From CBDAQA01 sp965198865 (GTDB lineage Bacteria; Planctomycetota; Phycisphaerae; Tepidisphaerales; Tepidisphaeraceae): a DNA stretch of 64,000 nt. The translations under genes were made by a program, and so were the position numbers. The notes beneath the pieces were generated by a model. It worked only from the letters and a program-made list of their open reading frames with translations, was not told the DNA's origin and did not search any database. This document shows positions 18,803 to 28,085 of the stretch, one piece after another. Position 1 is the stretch's first letter; every line of letters starts with the position of its first letter. The stretch is taken from assembly GCA_965198865.1 (NCBI GenBank), contig CBDAQA010000003.1:460994-524993 (forward strand), written 5' to 3'.

Positions 18803-18927
18803 GGCAGGCCTCCCGGGACGTCACGACATAATACTGACCGTCGCTTGCATCGTCCACGTTGAACCACGGCTTGAGTGTCGCCGAGAACAGACGGGCGGCG
18901 GACCGCTCCTTTGCGGGCGTCGTCAGC

Positions 18928-20490
18928 TCACCGCAGCCCGTACTCCCGCCACTTCCCCTCCACCAGCTTCAGCGTCGCGTCGTCGAACGCCAGCTCCGCC
19001 GGCCACGGGCGGACCTTCCCCTCGCTCGGCAACTTCACCGTCGCGTCGAACCCCATCTTCCCGCCGGCACCCAGTTCGATGGCCGCGTGATCCAGGATGT
19101 CCAACGGACCCTTGACCAATTCAACGTCGCGTAACGGGTCGCAGTTGCTGAACAGGTGGAACAGGACCGCCTGCTCATCGTGCACGTCGACGTGGTCGTC
19201 CACCACCACGATGAACTTCGTCAGCGACATCTGTCCGGCACCCCAGATCGCGTGCATGACCCGCCGCGCCTGCTGGGGGTACTCCTTGCGGATCTTGATG
19301 AAGGCGCAGTTGTGGAAGACGCCACTGATCGGCAGGCTGTAGTCAACGATGTCGGGCACCAGCATCTTCAGCAGTGGCAGAAACACGCGCTCGGTGGCCT
19401 TGCCCAGGAAGTAGTCCTCCATGGGCGGCTTGCCAACGATCGTCGTGGGGTAGATCGCGTTCCGCCGCAGGGTGATGGCCGTCACGTGGAATGCCGGGAA
19501 CCGGTCGGCCAGGCTGTAGAAGCCGGTGTGGTCGCCGAACGGCCCTTCCATCAGGGTTTGCTCGGGGTGAACCCAGCCCTCAACGACGATCTCGGCGTTG
19601 GCCGGCACCTCAAGCGGGATCGTCTTGCACGGCACGAGCGGGATCCCGCCGCCGTTGAGGAACCCGGCGAACAGGTGCTCCTCGATGCCCGGCGGCAGCG
19701 GGGCGGTGGCGGCGTACGGCAGCACGCTCTCCCCGCCCAGCACGATGGCGGTCGGCATCCGCTCGCCGCGCCGCTTGTAGATCCGGTGGTGGCGGGCCCC
19801 GTCGTGGTGCATGTGCCAGTGCATGGCCGCCAGGCGAGGGCCGAATAGTTGGACGCGGTACATGCCGATGTTGCGGTCGCCGGTCTCGGGGTTGACGGTG
19901 TGGATCCCGCCCAGCGTGATGTACCGCCCGGTGCCGCGCGGGCTCGCCGCCACGCAGGCGGCGGGGTCGAACACCTGCCCGCTGTCCAGGTTCCCGTCCA
20001 GCGGCCAACACTGGATGATCGGCAGCCGCGTCAGGTCGGCTTTGTCCCCCTCCAGCACGACCTCCTGGCAGATGCCGTTCCGCACCGACTTCGGCGGGTA
20101 GCTGGCCATCTTCATCAGGTCCGGCAGCCGACGCATCTTGTCCATCAGCGTCGTCGGGATCTCCGGCTTCACCAACTGCTGCACGCGCTCGGCCAAGGCG
20201 TCGAGGTTGTCCGACCCCAACGCCTGGTTGATCCGCCAGTAGCTGCCGAACGTGTTGATGGCGACGGGGAGGTCGGACCCTTCAACGTTCTCGAACAGCA
20301 ACGCCTTGCCGCCCAGCGCGGCCGCTGGCGACTTGTCGCGCTCGGCGTGCCCGTGCGGCGCCGGCGTCTTGCAGACGCGATCGGCGATGGCGGCGATCTC
20401 CAGCACCGGCGACACCGGGGCCCTGACGCGGGCCAGCTCGCCGTTGCGGTCGAGCAGCTGGATGAAGTCGGAGAAGGTCTCGGTTCCCAT
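18928..20490 (-). CDS. UbiD-family decarboxylase
   Basis: 520 residues from ATG 20490 ('MGTETFSDFIQLLDRNGELARV', the normal UbiD beginning). In-frame codons upstream to a GTG at 20541 are not conserved-looking. Family landmarks: 'ALLFENVEGSDLPVAINTFGS', 'RYITLGGIHTVNPETGDRNIGMYR', 'MHWHMHHDGARHH', 'EGPFGDHTGFYS' (the ExxxGDHTGxY active-site loop with the catalytic Glu) and 'ISGVFHNCAFIKIRKEYPQQARR'. UbiD enzymes use prenylated FMN made by UbiX to (de)carboxylate aromatic or unsaturated acids, often in ubiquinone or futalosine-menaquinone synthesis. No partner gene is adjacent, so the substrate is open. Confidence 0.88.
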   Translation of the reverse strand: MGTETFSDFIQLLDRNGELARVRAPVSPVLEIAAIADRVCKTPAPHGHAERDKSPAAALGGKALLFENVEGSDLPVAINTFGSYWRINQALGSDNLDALAERVQQLVKPEIPTTLMDKMRRLPDLMKMASYPPKSVRNGICQEVVLEGDKADLTRLPIIQCWPLDGNLDSGQVFDPAACVAASPRGTGRYITLGGIHTVNPETGDRNIGMYRVQLFGPRLAAMHWHMHHDGARHHRIYKRRGERMPTAIVLGGESVLPYAATAPLPPGIEEHLFAGFLNGGGIPLVPCKTIPLEVPANAEIVVEGWVHPEQTLMEGPFGDHTGFYSLADRFPAFHVTAITLRRNAIYPTTIVGKPPMEDYFLGKATERVFLPLLKMLVPDIVDYSLPISGVFHNCAFIKIRKEYPQQARRVMHAIWGAGQMSLTKFIVVVDDHVDVHDEQAVLFHLFSNCDPLRDVELVKGPLDILDHAAIELGAGGKMGFDATVKLPSEGKVRPWPAELAFDDATLKLVEGKWREYGLR

Positions 20491-20625
20491 GCGGGCGGAT
20501 GGTACGGGCGGCGTCGGATGCGCCGCGCACGTTTCACCCAAATTGTCCGTCCCAGCCGCGGCGGGCAGGCCTCGGACCGCTGGCCGCCGCCCGCAGCTGG
20601 AACGGCAGCGACGCCGACCGTCGCG

Positions 20626-21063
20626 TCAGATGTTCTCGAACGGGTACTGCGGCAGGCAGAACTCGGCGTACGCCTCGAACCAGGCGCCGGTGCCGAACGG
20701 GCGGCTGCGGCGGACGCGAGCGTTCACGGTCATCCGCCGGCCGTCGGGAGCGACCAAGCGCATCTGGACCTTCGCGCCGACCGGCAGCGGGACCGTGCCG
20801 ATGAACCCGACCGACCACGCGTTGGCGTCGCGGGTGTAGACGTCGGTGTCGACCGCCGTGCCCCAGGTCAGGTCGGCCTGGACGTGATAGGTGCGGCGCT
20901 GGATCCCGCGGGGGTCGATGCGCGGCTGGCGGCTGGCGGTCAGCCGGGCCATCGCCCGCCGGGCCTCGGCCGGCAGCTGGGCGGTCGTCTCATAGCGGGG
21001 GCCGGTCAGGAAGTCGAAACTCGGCGTCGCGGTGGCGGTCGTCTGGGTGGTGGCGAGCAGCAT
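20626..21063 (-). CDS. PilZ-like domain protein
   Basis: 145 residues. The C-terminal two-thirds looks like a divergent PilZ domain: an 'RRTYHVQADLTW' entry, 'DVYTRDANAWSVGFIGTVPLPVGAKVQMRLV' in place of the usual (D/N)xSxxG motif, and 'VNARVRRSRPFGTGAWFEAYAEF' as the last strands. The classical RxxxR c-di-GMP motif is only approximated by 'RGIQRR'. If it is PilZ, it would be a c-di-GMP effector. This is a fold-level guess from pattern, and the gene stands alone. Confidence 0.6.
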   Translation of the reverse strand: MLLATTQTTATATPSFDFLTGPRYETTAQLPAEARRAMARLTASRQPRIDPRGIQRRTYHVQADLTWGTAVDTDVYTRDANAWSVGFIGTVPLPVGAKVQMRLVAPDGRRMTVNARVRRSRPFGTGAWFEAYAEFCLPQYPFENI

Positions 21064-21458
21064 AGTTGATGAGCCTCAACAACGCCGCGAGCGGCCGATC
21101 CGTCGGCATCCCTCGCGGCACACCCATCAGGTACTATTCGGTTCCGCCGAAGGGCAAATCGTGGGATGTCGGACAAATTGGCGAGCTGCTGGCGGGTCGT
21201 ACCGGTTGCCGGATCTGGGAAGGGCGTGGATAAGACAATGGTCGCGAATCAGGCAATGGGTGACGTGGCGGGAATCGATGTTCCGTGTCGACGGTGTAGG
21301 TACATCTGCCGTTAGGCCATCATGCAATTACGCCTGTCACGCCGCATTGGGGAACAGGCACGACTGGCTCGACTGCGGGAAGCGGTCGACGGCAGGACGA
21401 TGACGATAGCCGCAGTCAGCTTGCACCCCCCGCGTCGTCTCCGTAACGTCCGAGGCCT
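21064..21458. other. Divergent intergenic region
   Basis: About 395 bases between the divergently oriented PilZ-like and YhaM-like genes. Short frames overlap here but none has coding character. Promoters for both genes must lie within it. I see no repeat or clear sigma-70 boxes. Confidence 0.4.
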
Positions 21459-22604
21459 ATGCCACGCCTCTACCTGCGGGACGCCAAGCCCGGCGACGTG
21501 TTCGAAGATGTCTACGTGCTGACCAACAAGCAGCTGGCGGCGGCCAGTAACGGGAAGCCGTACCTGAAGGCTTTCGTGGGGGACCGGTCGGCCACGCTGA
21601 CGGCGCGCTGGTGGAGCTGCACGAAGGCGATCTTCGACGACCTGCCCGATGGGGGATTCGTCCGGATTCGCGGGCGGGTCGAGAATTACCAGAACAACCT
21701 GCAGGTCGTCATCGAGCAGGCGTGGCCGCCGGAGGAGGGGTCGTACGACACGGCCGACCTGATCGCCCACACGACGCGCGACATCCCGCAGATGTTCGGG
21801 CGGCTGACGACGATCCTGACCGGGATTCGCAACCGTCATTTGCGAGCGGTGATCGACGCCTACCTGTCGGACGACGACCTGATGGCCGACTTCCGGCACG
21901 CGCCGGCGGCGCAGAGCTTTCACCACGCGTTCCTGGGCGGGTTGCTGGAGCACACGCTGAACGCCGTCGAGGTGGCGGACGCGGTGTGCCCGTTCTACCC
22001 GGGTTTGAACCGGGACATGGTCGTGGCCGGGATCTTCCTGCACGACATCGCCAAGACGTGGGAGCTGACCTACGACATGGCGTTCGGGTACAGCGACGGC
22101 GGGCAGTTGGTGGGGCACATCGTGAAGGCGGCGATGTGGGTGGATGGAAAGCGGCGCGACGCCGAGGCGAAGCTCGGCGAGGAGGTCCCGCAGGTGCTGG
22201 TCGACGTGCTCCAGCACATCATCCTGAGCCACCACGGCGAGCACCAGTTCGGTAGCCCCAAGCTGCCCATGACGCCCGAGGCGATCGTCGTCCACATGGT
22301 CGAGAACATGGACGCGAAACTGATGATGGCGCTGTCGGCGTGCCGGGGCGAGGGCGGGGGGACGTGGACCGAGTATCAGAAGGCGTTCGGCGGGCGGATG
22401 TTCCGGCCGGACGTTGCACCGGCAGATGGGGCAACTCCGCGACGGCCAACGCCTGCGCGGGCCGAGCCCCGGCGCGAGGAGCCAAGGGTGGTCGAGCCCA
22501 AGTTCGTCGAGCCGAAGCCGGCCGAGCCCAAGGTGCCCGAGCCGGCGGTGAAGCTGGCGATCACGAACCCGCTGTTCGAGTCGATGGACATCAAGCGGCG
22601 TTGA
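21459..22604 (+). CDS. YhaM-like 3'-5' exoribonuclease (OB-fold plus HD domain)
   Basis: 381 residues. The N-terminal OB-fold (~1-95: 'YVLTNKQLAAASNGKPYLKAFVGDRSATL', 'VRIRGRVENYQNNLQVVIEQ') precedes an HD domain (~145-305) with 'HHAFLGGLLEHTLNAVEVAD' and 'GIFLHDIAKTWEL', the metal-binding H...HD pattern, then 'ILSHHGEHQFGSPKLPMTPEA'. This matches the YhaM/CBF1 family of 3'-5' exonucleases acting on RNA or single-stranded DNA. After residue ~320 comes a Pro/Glu-rich tail with repeats of the type VEPK-(F/P)-(V/A)EPK, a probable flexible linker ending in a short basic helix. Confidence 0.87.
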   Translation: MPRLYLRDAKPGDVFEDVYVLTNKQLAAASNGKPYLKAFVGDRSATLTARWWSCTKAIFDDLPDGGFVRIRGRVENYQNNLQVVIEQAWPPEEGSYDTADLIAHTTRDIPQMFGRLTTILTGIRNRHLRAVIDAYLSDDDLMADFRHAPAAQSFHHAFLGGLLEHTLNAVEVADAVCPFYPGLNRDMVVAGIFLHDIAKTWELTYDMAFGYSDGGQLVGHIVKAAMWVDGKRRDAEAKLGEEVPQVLVDVLQHIILSHHGEHQFGSPKLPMTPEAIVVHMVENMDAKLMMALSACRGEGGGTWTEYQKAFGGRMFRPDVAPADGATPRRPTPARAEPRREEPRVVEPKFVEPKPAEPKVPEPAVKLAITNPLFESMDIKRR

Positions 22605-22714
22605 CACGAACGCGGGTTGGTTTTCCACCCGGCCACCCGATTGTGATAGAACTGGGGTGACATCGGGGGCGGTGTGCGCTCTCAGGGTGTGAGTCGAAAA
22701 GAAAGGAGCGATGC

Positions 22715-23101
22715 GTGAAGAAGGGGACACTGACGTGGGTGGCGGCTGCGGTGCTCGGCGGGGCGAGCCTGCTCGCCGGCCGGGTGACGGCCGAGACGCC
22801 GGCGACGCAGGCGACGACCAAGCCGGCCAAGATGGGGGCGAAGCATCGGAAGCTGACCAAGCCCTACTCGGACATGAAGTCGCTGACGCCGCAGCAGCAG
22901 GACCAGATCGCCAAGCTGCACGAGGATGCGCTGGACCAGGTGAACAAGGTCCACGAGAAGGAGAAGGACGACATCTCCGCCCTGCTGACGCCGGAGCAGC
23001 AGACGGAGTTGAACGACGTCATGGGTAAGGAAAAGGACGAGCGCAAGGCGACCCCGCCGAAGCGCAAGCGGGGCGACGCGACCACCCTGCCGGCGAAGTG
23101 A
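22715..23101 (+). CDS. Small secreted helical protein of unknown function
   Basis: 128 residues starting at GTG 22715, seven bases after AAAGGAG. The signal peptide runs over residues 1-26 ('MKKGTLTWVAAAVLGGASLLAGRVTA'). The mature part is highly charged and helical, with 'SLTPQQQDQIAKLHEDALDQVNKVHEKEKDDISALLTPEQQ' split across residues ~55-95. The LTPxQ repeat recalls Spy/CpxP-type periplasmic chaperones, but length and motif are too general to assign. Followed by a hairpin at 23122-23157. Confidence 0.72.
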   Translation: MKKGTLTWVAAAVLGGASLLAGRVTAETPATQATTKPAKMGAKHRKLTKPYSDMKSLTPQQQDQIAKLHEDALDQVNKVHEKEKDDISALLTPEQQTELNDVMGKEKDERKATPPKRKRGDATTLPAK

Positions 23102-23121
23102 TCGCGTTACATAGATGAGAG

Positions 23122-23157
23122 CCGCACGCCGATCCCGACTTCCAGGGCGGCGTGCGG
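23122..23157 (+). terminator. Hairpin terminator after the secreted-protein gene
   Basis: CCGCACGCC and GGCGTGCGG form a perfect 9-bp stem with an 18-base loop, starting 20 bases past the stop codon. No T-run follows. Confidence 0.5.
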
Positions 23158-23216
23158 TGCTGCGCGGGTCGGAGATGGAACCAGATCCCGTCGCTAAGCG
23201 GGACGTTGTCAGACCG

Positions 23217-23663
23217 TCACACTGCTTCGGGCAACGAGACGACCGGCATCTGCCCGCTGAGTTGCAGTTCCACCACGGTGATCAACTGTTCCGGATCGAC
23301 CGGCTTGAGCAGCAGTGGCGGCAGCTGCCGCTCGGGCAGGCGGTTCATCTTCTTCTGGATGTCGTCCACGGGCATCCCCGATAGCAGGATCACAGGCAGC
23401 GACCGGCGGTGCGCCTGCAGATACGACAGCACCTCGAACCCGTCCCCCTGCGGCATGTTCAGGTCGAGCAGCAACAAGTCTACGGGGCACGCCTTGAGGT
23501 GCCGGACCGCAGCCGTCCCGTCGCCGGCCTCGGCGACATGGTAGCCACGTTTGCGAAGAAAGGATGAGAGTGCCGTTCGCTGCACCGGCGAGTCATCCGC
23601 CACTAACAATTGTGGAAGCGACTCGATTGTGACGTCCTTCAGGACGGCGGGTTCGGCCTGCAT
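23217..23663 (-). CDS. Stand-alone receiver (REC) domain protein
   Basis: 148 residues forming a single receiver: acidic 'LLVADDSPVQR', phospho-acceptor Asp in 'VDLLLLDLNMPQGDG', 'VILLSGMPVDD', and the conserved Lys in 'PLLLKPVDPEQL'. There is no output domain, so it would act through protein contact, as CheY-like regulators do. It follows the REC-GAF gene by about 110 bases on the same strand and may be the last member of the signalling cluster that starts at 28085. Confidence 0.87.
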   Translation of the reverse strand: MQAEPAVLKDVTIESLPQLLVADDSPVQRTALSSFLRKRGYHVAEAGDGTAAVRHLKACPVDLLLLDLNMPQGDGFEVLSYLQAHRRSLPVILLSGMPVDDIQKKMNRLPERQLPPLLLKPVDPEQLITVVELQLSGQMPVVSLPEAV

Positions 23664-23776
23664 GTTCCGCTATTATTCCACTGCCAGCGTGCAATGCCAG
23701 CGTAAAAGTGCGGAGGCCCTAAGATTTATCACACCTTGGCCGGTTGGGGGATATGCTTAAATAGGCGGATTGCGAG

Positions 23777-24958
23777 CTAAAAGGGCGGGGCTTCGCCACG
23801 CTTCCACCAGTTCTCAGGTCGGCGATCCTCGGACTCTTCATCGTCGCCGTAGTTGCCGGAATCCTCGGCGAAGGGGCTGATGGATTCGCCATCGCCCCCC
23901 TCGTCGGTGACGGCCGGATCGCGGACGACCGCGGCGAGCGACGTGGCGAACACGGGGCTAATCGCCTTCAGCACGGCCACGTCCTCCTCGGTGAACGACG
24001 CCGCCGCGTCGCGGAAGAAGACCAGCGCCGCCAACGGCTCGCCCAGGTAGGTGGCCGACAGCGCCAGCACGTCCTGCTGGGCGAACGCCAGTCGCTGACC
24101 CGTGGTCAGCTTGCCCTTGAGGTCGGCCCCGACGCAGTGGAGCAGCCCGTCGCGGGCCAGCGGGGGCAGGATGGCGGTGCGCATCGCCTCGACGATCTCG
24201 TCCTCGCCGGCCACGGTGTGCTTCATGTACGCGCCGAGCTGGAAGACGCCCTCGTCGCTGGCCAGCCACAGGCCGACGTTCGACGGGCCCAGTTCCCGCA
24301 GCACCCAGTCCATCGTGTGGCAGAGCAGCTGTTCCAGGTCGTCCCCGGCGACGGCGATGTGCTTGCGGAACCCCTCGGCCGTGCGGACCCCGTCGACCTG
24401 CCTCGCCAGGTCCGTGTAGGCCCCGATCAGGTCGTTGCAGAGCAGGTCGACCTTCTGGCTGACCAACCGACGGGCAGCCGACAGCTTGCGGACGGCTCCG
24501 CGCAGCCGGGCGATCCGCTTGTCGGCCCGAGCCCCCGCGGCCTGGTTGTCCAGCGCCCGGCGGACGCGGTCGACGATCTGGGCGTGGTCGAACGGCTTGG
24601 GCAGGAAGTCGACGGCCCCGTCCCGCAGGGCGGCGACGGCGCGGTCCACGGTGGGCGAGCCGGTGATGACGATGGTGGACGCCGTCGGGCACGCCCGCCG
24701 CAGCAGGGGGAGCAGCGACATGCCGTTCCCGTCGGGCAGGCCGACATCGGTGACCATCAGGTCGAACCCCCGCCCGTTCCCGCAGGCGGCCAGCACGCGT
24801 TCGGCTTGCGCCAGCGAGTGGGCGACCGTGATGGCGCACTCCATGCCGGTCAGGGCGGTCGTCAGCACGTCGACGAGCGACGGCTCGTCGTCCACCAGCA
24901 GGACCCGGGGCCGGTGCTTCTGTGCCGGGGGCTTGATGGACTTGGCTGTCGAGGGCAT
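23777..24958 (-). CDS. Response regulator with GAF-like sensory module
   Basis: 393 residues from ATG 24958, which has GGAAAGG five bases upstream. The REC domain (~15-140) has 'LLVDDEPSLVDVL', Asp in 'DLMVTDVGLPDGNG' and Lys in 'FLPKPFDHAQ'. A helical linker ('KRIARLRGAVRKLSAARRLVSQKVDLLCNDL') leads to a GAF-like domain (~210-355: 'HTMDWVLRELGPSNVGLWLASDEGVFQLGAY', 'ALSATYLGEPLAALVFFRDAAASFTEEDVAVLKAI'). The tail is acidic and disordered. No DNA-binding or enzymatic output is seen. The upstream neighbour is the HDOD-histidine kinase (102 bases), its likely phosphodonor. Confidence 0.85.
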   Translation of the reverse strand: MPSTAKSIKPPAQKHRPRVLLVDDEPSLVDVLTTALTGMECAITVAHSLAQAERVLAACGNGRGFDLMVTDVGLPDGNGMSLLPLLRRACPTASTIVITGSPTVDRAVAALRDGAVDFLPKPFDHAQIVDRVRRALDNQAAGARADKRIARLRGAVRKLSAARRLVSQKVDLLCNDLIGAYTDLARQVDGVRTAEGFRKHIAVAGDDLEQLLCHTMDWVLRELGPSNVGLWLASDEGVFQLGAYMKHTVAGEDEIVEAMRTAILPPLARDGLLHCVGADLKGKLTTGQRLAFAQQDVLALSATYLGEPLAALVFFRDAAASFTEEDVAVLKAISPVFATSLAAVVRDPAVTDEGGDGESISPFAEDSGNYGDDEESEDRRPENWWKRGEAPPF

Positions 24959-25060
24959 GGATACCTTTCCAGTCGGACGCTCGCCGCCGTGGTGCATCGA
25001 CCATCGGCGACGAGCGGTACAAAGTTTTCGGGGCGGCCCATGAGCGATCGGAACGCCGGG

Positions 25061-27325
25061 TCAGGCAGACCCGCTGGCAACCCGGCGGGGCGGGGCGTCG
25101 GTGCTGATGGTCTCCACGGCGACCGGCAGCAGGACCACGGCCGTCGTGCCGTGTCCGGGCCGGCTGTCGAGGCGGATCGACCCGCCCCCGGCCTCCACGA
25201 TCCGCTGCGCCTTGGCCAGCCCCAGCCCGCGCCGCCGGCCGGCCGGTCGACCGCTGAAGAACGGGTCGAACGCCCGCTTGGCGGTCCCCTCGTCCATCCC
25301 GCAGCCGTTGTCGGACACCGTGATCGCCACGTGCCCGGACCCCAGCGTGAAGCCGGCCGCGACGGTGATCCGCCCGGTCTTGGCGTCGGTCGCCTGCACG
25401 GCGTTACCGATCATCTCGGCCAGGGCCGTCGCGACCAGCGTCGCGTCAACCCGCACGCGCGGCACGTTCGGAACCGTCGTCACAACCGTCCTATCGGCCG
25501 GGTCGTCCAACCCCTTTGCAAGCGACAGGGCGGATTCCACTAACCCTGATACAACCGTGGCGGCGACGTTCGACACCGGCGGGCGGGCGAAGTCCATCAG
25601 GTCGGTGATGATGCCGCTGAGGCGGTGGCCCTGCTCGGCGATCAGCGTGGCCGACCGCACCTGCTTGGTGTCGACCAGCACCGACGCCAGCATCTCGGCC
25701 CGGCCGACGATGATCGCCAGCGGGTTGTTCATCTCGTGCGCCGCGCCCGCCGCCATCTCCGCCACGGCCTTCATGGCCCGGCCTTGGGCGAGCGACTCCT
25801 GGGCGTCGACCAGCCGACGGTTCGCGTCGGCCAGTTGCTCGGCCAGCACCCGGTGCGACTCCCGGACCTGCGCCGTGCAGACGGCCAGCGCCCAGGCGTG
25901 GGACATCGCGTGCATCTCGGCGAACTGCGGTTCGAGCCGGGCGGGCTCGCCCACGGCCGCGCCCCACAGTACGCCGCCCACGCAAGAGCCACTGTCGGCG
26001 ATGAGGGGGACCCAGAACCGCCCGGCATCGGCCAAGCGGGGACCGACGGCGGCAACCAGCGTTTCCAGTTCGTGGCCGGCCTCCAGCACCGGGGCGGGCT
26101 TCACGTCGGGGATGGTCAGGTTGAGGTTGGAGAAGTCGAGCGTGGTCCCGGCCGTGTCGACGGTGACCACCTCGGCCGACGTCTCGCCCGGCGGCAGCGA
26201 GAAGGCGGTGACGACCGCAGTGCCCATGAGGGCGGTGGCGGTGTGGGCGACGGCCTTGAGCACGTCGGACGGCGAGGCGTCGGGCCGAAGCTCGGCCTGG
26301 AATGCCTGACCCGCGTCGAAGAACTTCGACCGCGTGGCGAGCCGACGGTTCTTCGCCGCCAGCTGGGAGCCGATGTGGCCCAACTCGCGGTTGGCCCGGG
26401 TGAGGGCCGAGCGGTACAACTCGTCGCCGGTGGCCTGGTTCAGGCCCAGCGCTGTCGCCCGCGGCTCCATGTGACCGACGAGGGCGGCGACGGTGGCGTC
26501 GGCGTCGGCAGCCGACAATCCCAGCGCGACCAGCAGCGGGGCGCGGTCGGTCAGGACGTAGTTGCCGCTGTAGCCCAGGTGCTGCTGGCGGACGAGCAGG
26601 TCGGCCAGCGTGATCAGGTTGACCAGCCTCCCGTTCCGCATCCCCTTGGGCAGCGCCGCCGGGGGTTGACCGTGGAGCCAGGCGACGTCGGAGACGGTGT
26701 CCGGCAGCCGCCACTTCTCGCACAGCCGGCGGCCGGCCGTCATGTGGTCGACGCCGATGACTGTCCGCTCGACGTCGGCGATGTTGCCGCGGAGCAGGTC
26801 GACGCCCTCGATGACGCGGGCGAAGCTCTTGGGCAGCGCGGCGTCCAGCGCGACCTTGCCGACGTCGTGAAGCAGCCCGCACAGGAACGCCTGGGCCGGG
26901 GCGACGTCCTTCACCGGTAGCCGGGTGGCGAGCAGGTCGGCGCAGCAGGCGACGGCCAGCGAGTGCGTCCAGAACGCGGCCCGGTCGAACGGCGTGTAGT
27001 TCGGGTTGGTCGGCAACGTGCCGCTGGAGGCGGCGGTGCCGCCGAGCGTTTGATAAACCGCGACGGCCAGCGTGGCGCAGCGCACCGCGTCGAACCCCAG
27101 CAGGGCGACGGCGCGGGCGACCGTCTCGGCGTTGCCGCCGCGGGCGGCGAGGTCGGCCCGGTGGACGAGCTTCAGGATGCGGGCCGACAGGGCCGGGTCC
27201 GACTCCAGCAGCCGGGTGACGTCGGCCGCCTGCGTGTCGTCGCGACCGGTGGCGTCCAGCACCCGCACGGCCACGGCCGGCAGGGTGGGGAGCTCGTCTA
27301 ACTGATGGAGGATTTGGTCTAGCAT
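25061..27325 (-). CDS. HDOD-domain histidine kinase
   Basis: 754 residues, cytosolic. Residues ~1-290 are an HDOD domain: 'LDELPTLPAVAVRVLDA' at the start, 'LLESDPALSARILKLVHRA', 'HSLAVACCADLLA' and 'FLCGLLHDVGKVALD' with HD-like residues. Residues ~340-490 look GAF-like. The kinase core has the H-box 'MAAGAAHEMNNPLAIIVGRAEML' (His ~535), N-box 'EMIGNAVQATDA', G1 'DNGCGMDEG' and G2 'GLGLAKAQRIVEAGGG'. No receiver is fused; three REC proteins lie beside it on the same strand, making this a probable multi-output two-component cluster. The HDOD ligand is unknown. Confidence 0.88.
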   Translation of the reverse strand: MLDQILHQLDELPTLPAVAVRVLDATGRDDTQAADVTRLLESDPALSARILKLVHRADLAARGGNAETVARAVALLGFDAVRCATLAVAVYQTLGGTAASSGTLPTNPNYTPFDRAAFWTHSLAVACCADLLATRLPVKDVAPAQAFLCGLLHDVGKVALDAALPKSFARVIEGVDLLRGNIADVERTVIGVDHMTAGRRLCEKWRLPDTVSDVAWLHGQPPAALPKGMRNGRLVNLITLADLLVRQQHLGYSGNYVLTDRAPLLVALGLSAADADATVAALVGHMEPRATALGLNQATGDELYRSALTRANRELGHIGSQLAAKNRRLATRSKFFDAGQAFQAELRPDASPSDVLKAVAHTATALMGTAVVTAFSLPPGETSAEVVTVDTAGTTLDFSNLNLTIPDVKPAPVLEAGHELETLVAAVGPRLADAGRFWVPLIADSGSCVGGVLWGAAVGEPARLEPQFAEMHAMSHAWALAVCTAQVRESHRVLAEQLADANRRLVDAQESLAQGRAMKAVAEMAAGAAHEMNNPLAIIVGRAEMLASVLVDTKQVRSATLIAEQGHRLSGIITDLMDFARPPVSNVAATVVSGLVESALSLAKGLDDPADRTVVTTVPNVPRVRVDATLVATALAEMIGNAVQATDAKTGRITVAAGFTLGSGHVAITVSDNGCGMDEGTAKRAFDPFFSGRPAGRRRGLGLAKAQRIVEAGGGSIRLDSRPGHGTTAVVLLPVAVETISTDAPPRRVASGSA

Positions 27326-27521
27326 ACAACCCTGAGCGAAAGGGTGCTCGCCGCAGTCGAAGGGTCAGGCCGGCAGAGGGCGACGGGCCGCGACGACGGG
27401 GGGCCGAAAGTCGGACTGAAGACAGCGGGAACCGGAAAACCGTCTACTGCCGAGTCGTCCGGGGAAACGGCGCAGCGCCCGCTGCCGGCTGAACCTTCGA
27501 CTGCGGCGAGTAGGCGTGCGC

Positions 27522-28085
27522 TCAGGACTCAGTCAGCTCCCCGATCCGCTCAATCAACTTCTCAATATTGAACGGCTTCTTCACAAACTCATCCGCTCCG
27601 CTCCGAAGCAGCTCGTTGATCTCGTCCGGGTTCACCACGCCGGAAACGATGATGATCTTCATGTGGGCGAAGGTGGGGTTCTTCCGGATCGTCTGGCAGA
27701 CGACGTTGCCGTTCACGTCGGGCAGCATGTAGTCGAGGATGATCAGGTCGGGCATGAACTCGGCCGTGACCAGCCCGGCGTCGTAGCCGGTGCGGGCGGT
27801 GCGGACCTCGAAGCGGTTGTCGCGGGTCAGCACGTCGACGAACAGCTCGATGATCTCCGGGTCGTCGTCCACGACCAGGACCTTCTGCTTGCCCGACTCC
27901 AGCGCATCCGGTGGGATGCCGTTCTCCTTCATGAACTGGACCAGCGCGTCGCGGGGGATTCGACGGAACCGGCTGCCCGGCACGCGGAACCCGCGGAGGC
28001 GGCCGCTGTCGAAGCAGCGGATGATCGTCTGCTGCGAGACCTTGCAGATCTCCGCGGCCTCCCCCGTGGTGAACACCGTCTTCAT
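27522..28085 (-). CDS. Excisionase-type HTH fused to a receiver domain
   Basis: 187 residues from ATG 28085 with GGGAG upstream; upstream in-frame codons lack coding character. Residues ~1-48 are a MerR/excisionase-type helix-turn-helix: 'VFTTGEAAEICKVSQQTIIRCFDSGRLRGFRVPGSRFRRIPRD'-like order (given here in part: TGEAAEICKVSQQTIIRCF). Residues ~62-187 are a receiver with 'VLVVDDDPEIIELF', Asp in 'DLIILDYMLPDVNG' and Lys in 'FVKKPFNIEKL'. The order HTH-REC is the reverse of most response regulators. It precedes the HDOD-kinase by ~200 bases on the same strand and is the best candidate DNA-binding output of the cluster. Confidence 0.86.
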   Translation of the reverse strand: MKTVFTTGEAAEICKVSQQTIIRCFDSGRLRGFRVPGSRFRRIPRDALVQFMKENGIPPDALESGKQKVLVVDDDPEIIELFVDVLTRDNRFEVRTARTGYDAGLVTAEFMPDLIILDYMLPDVNGNVVCQTIRKNPTFAHMKIIIVSGVVNPDEINELLRSGADEFVKKPFNIEKLIERIGELTES

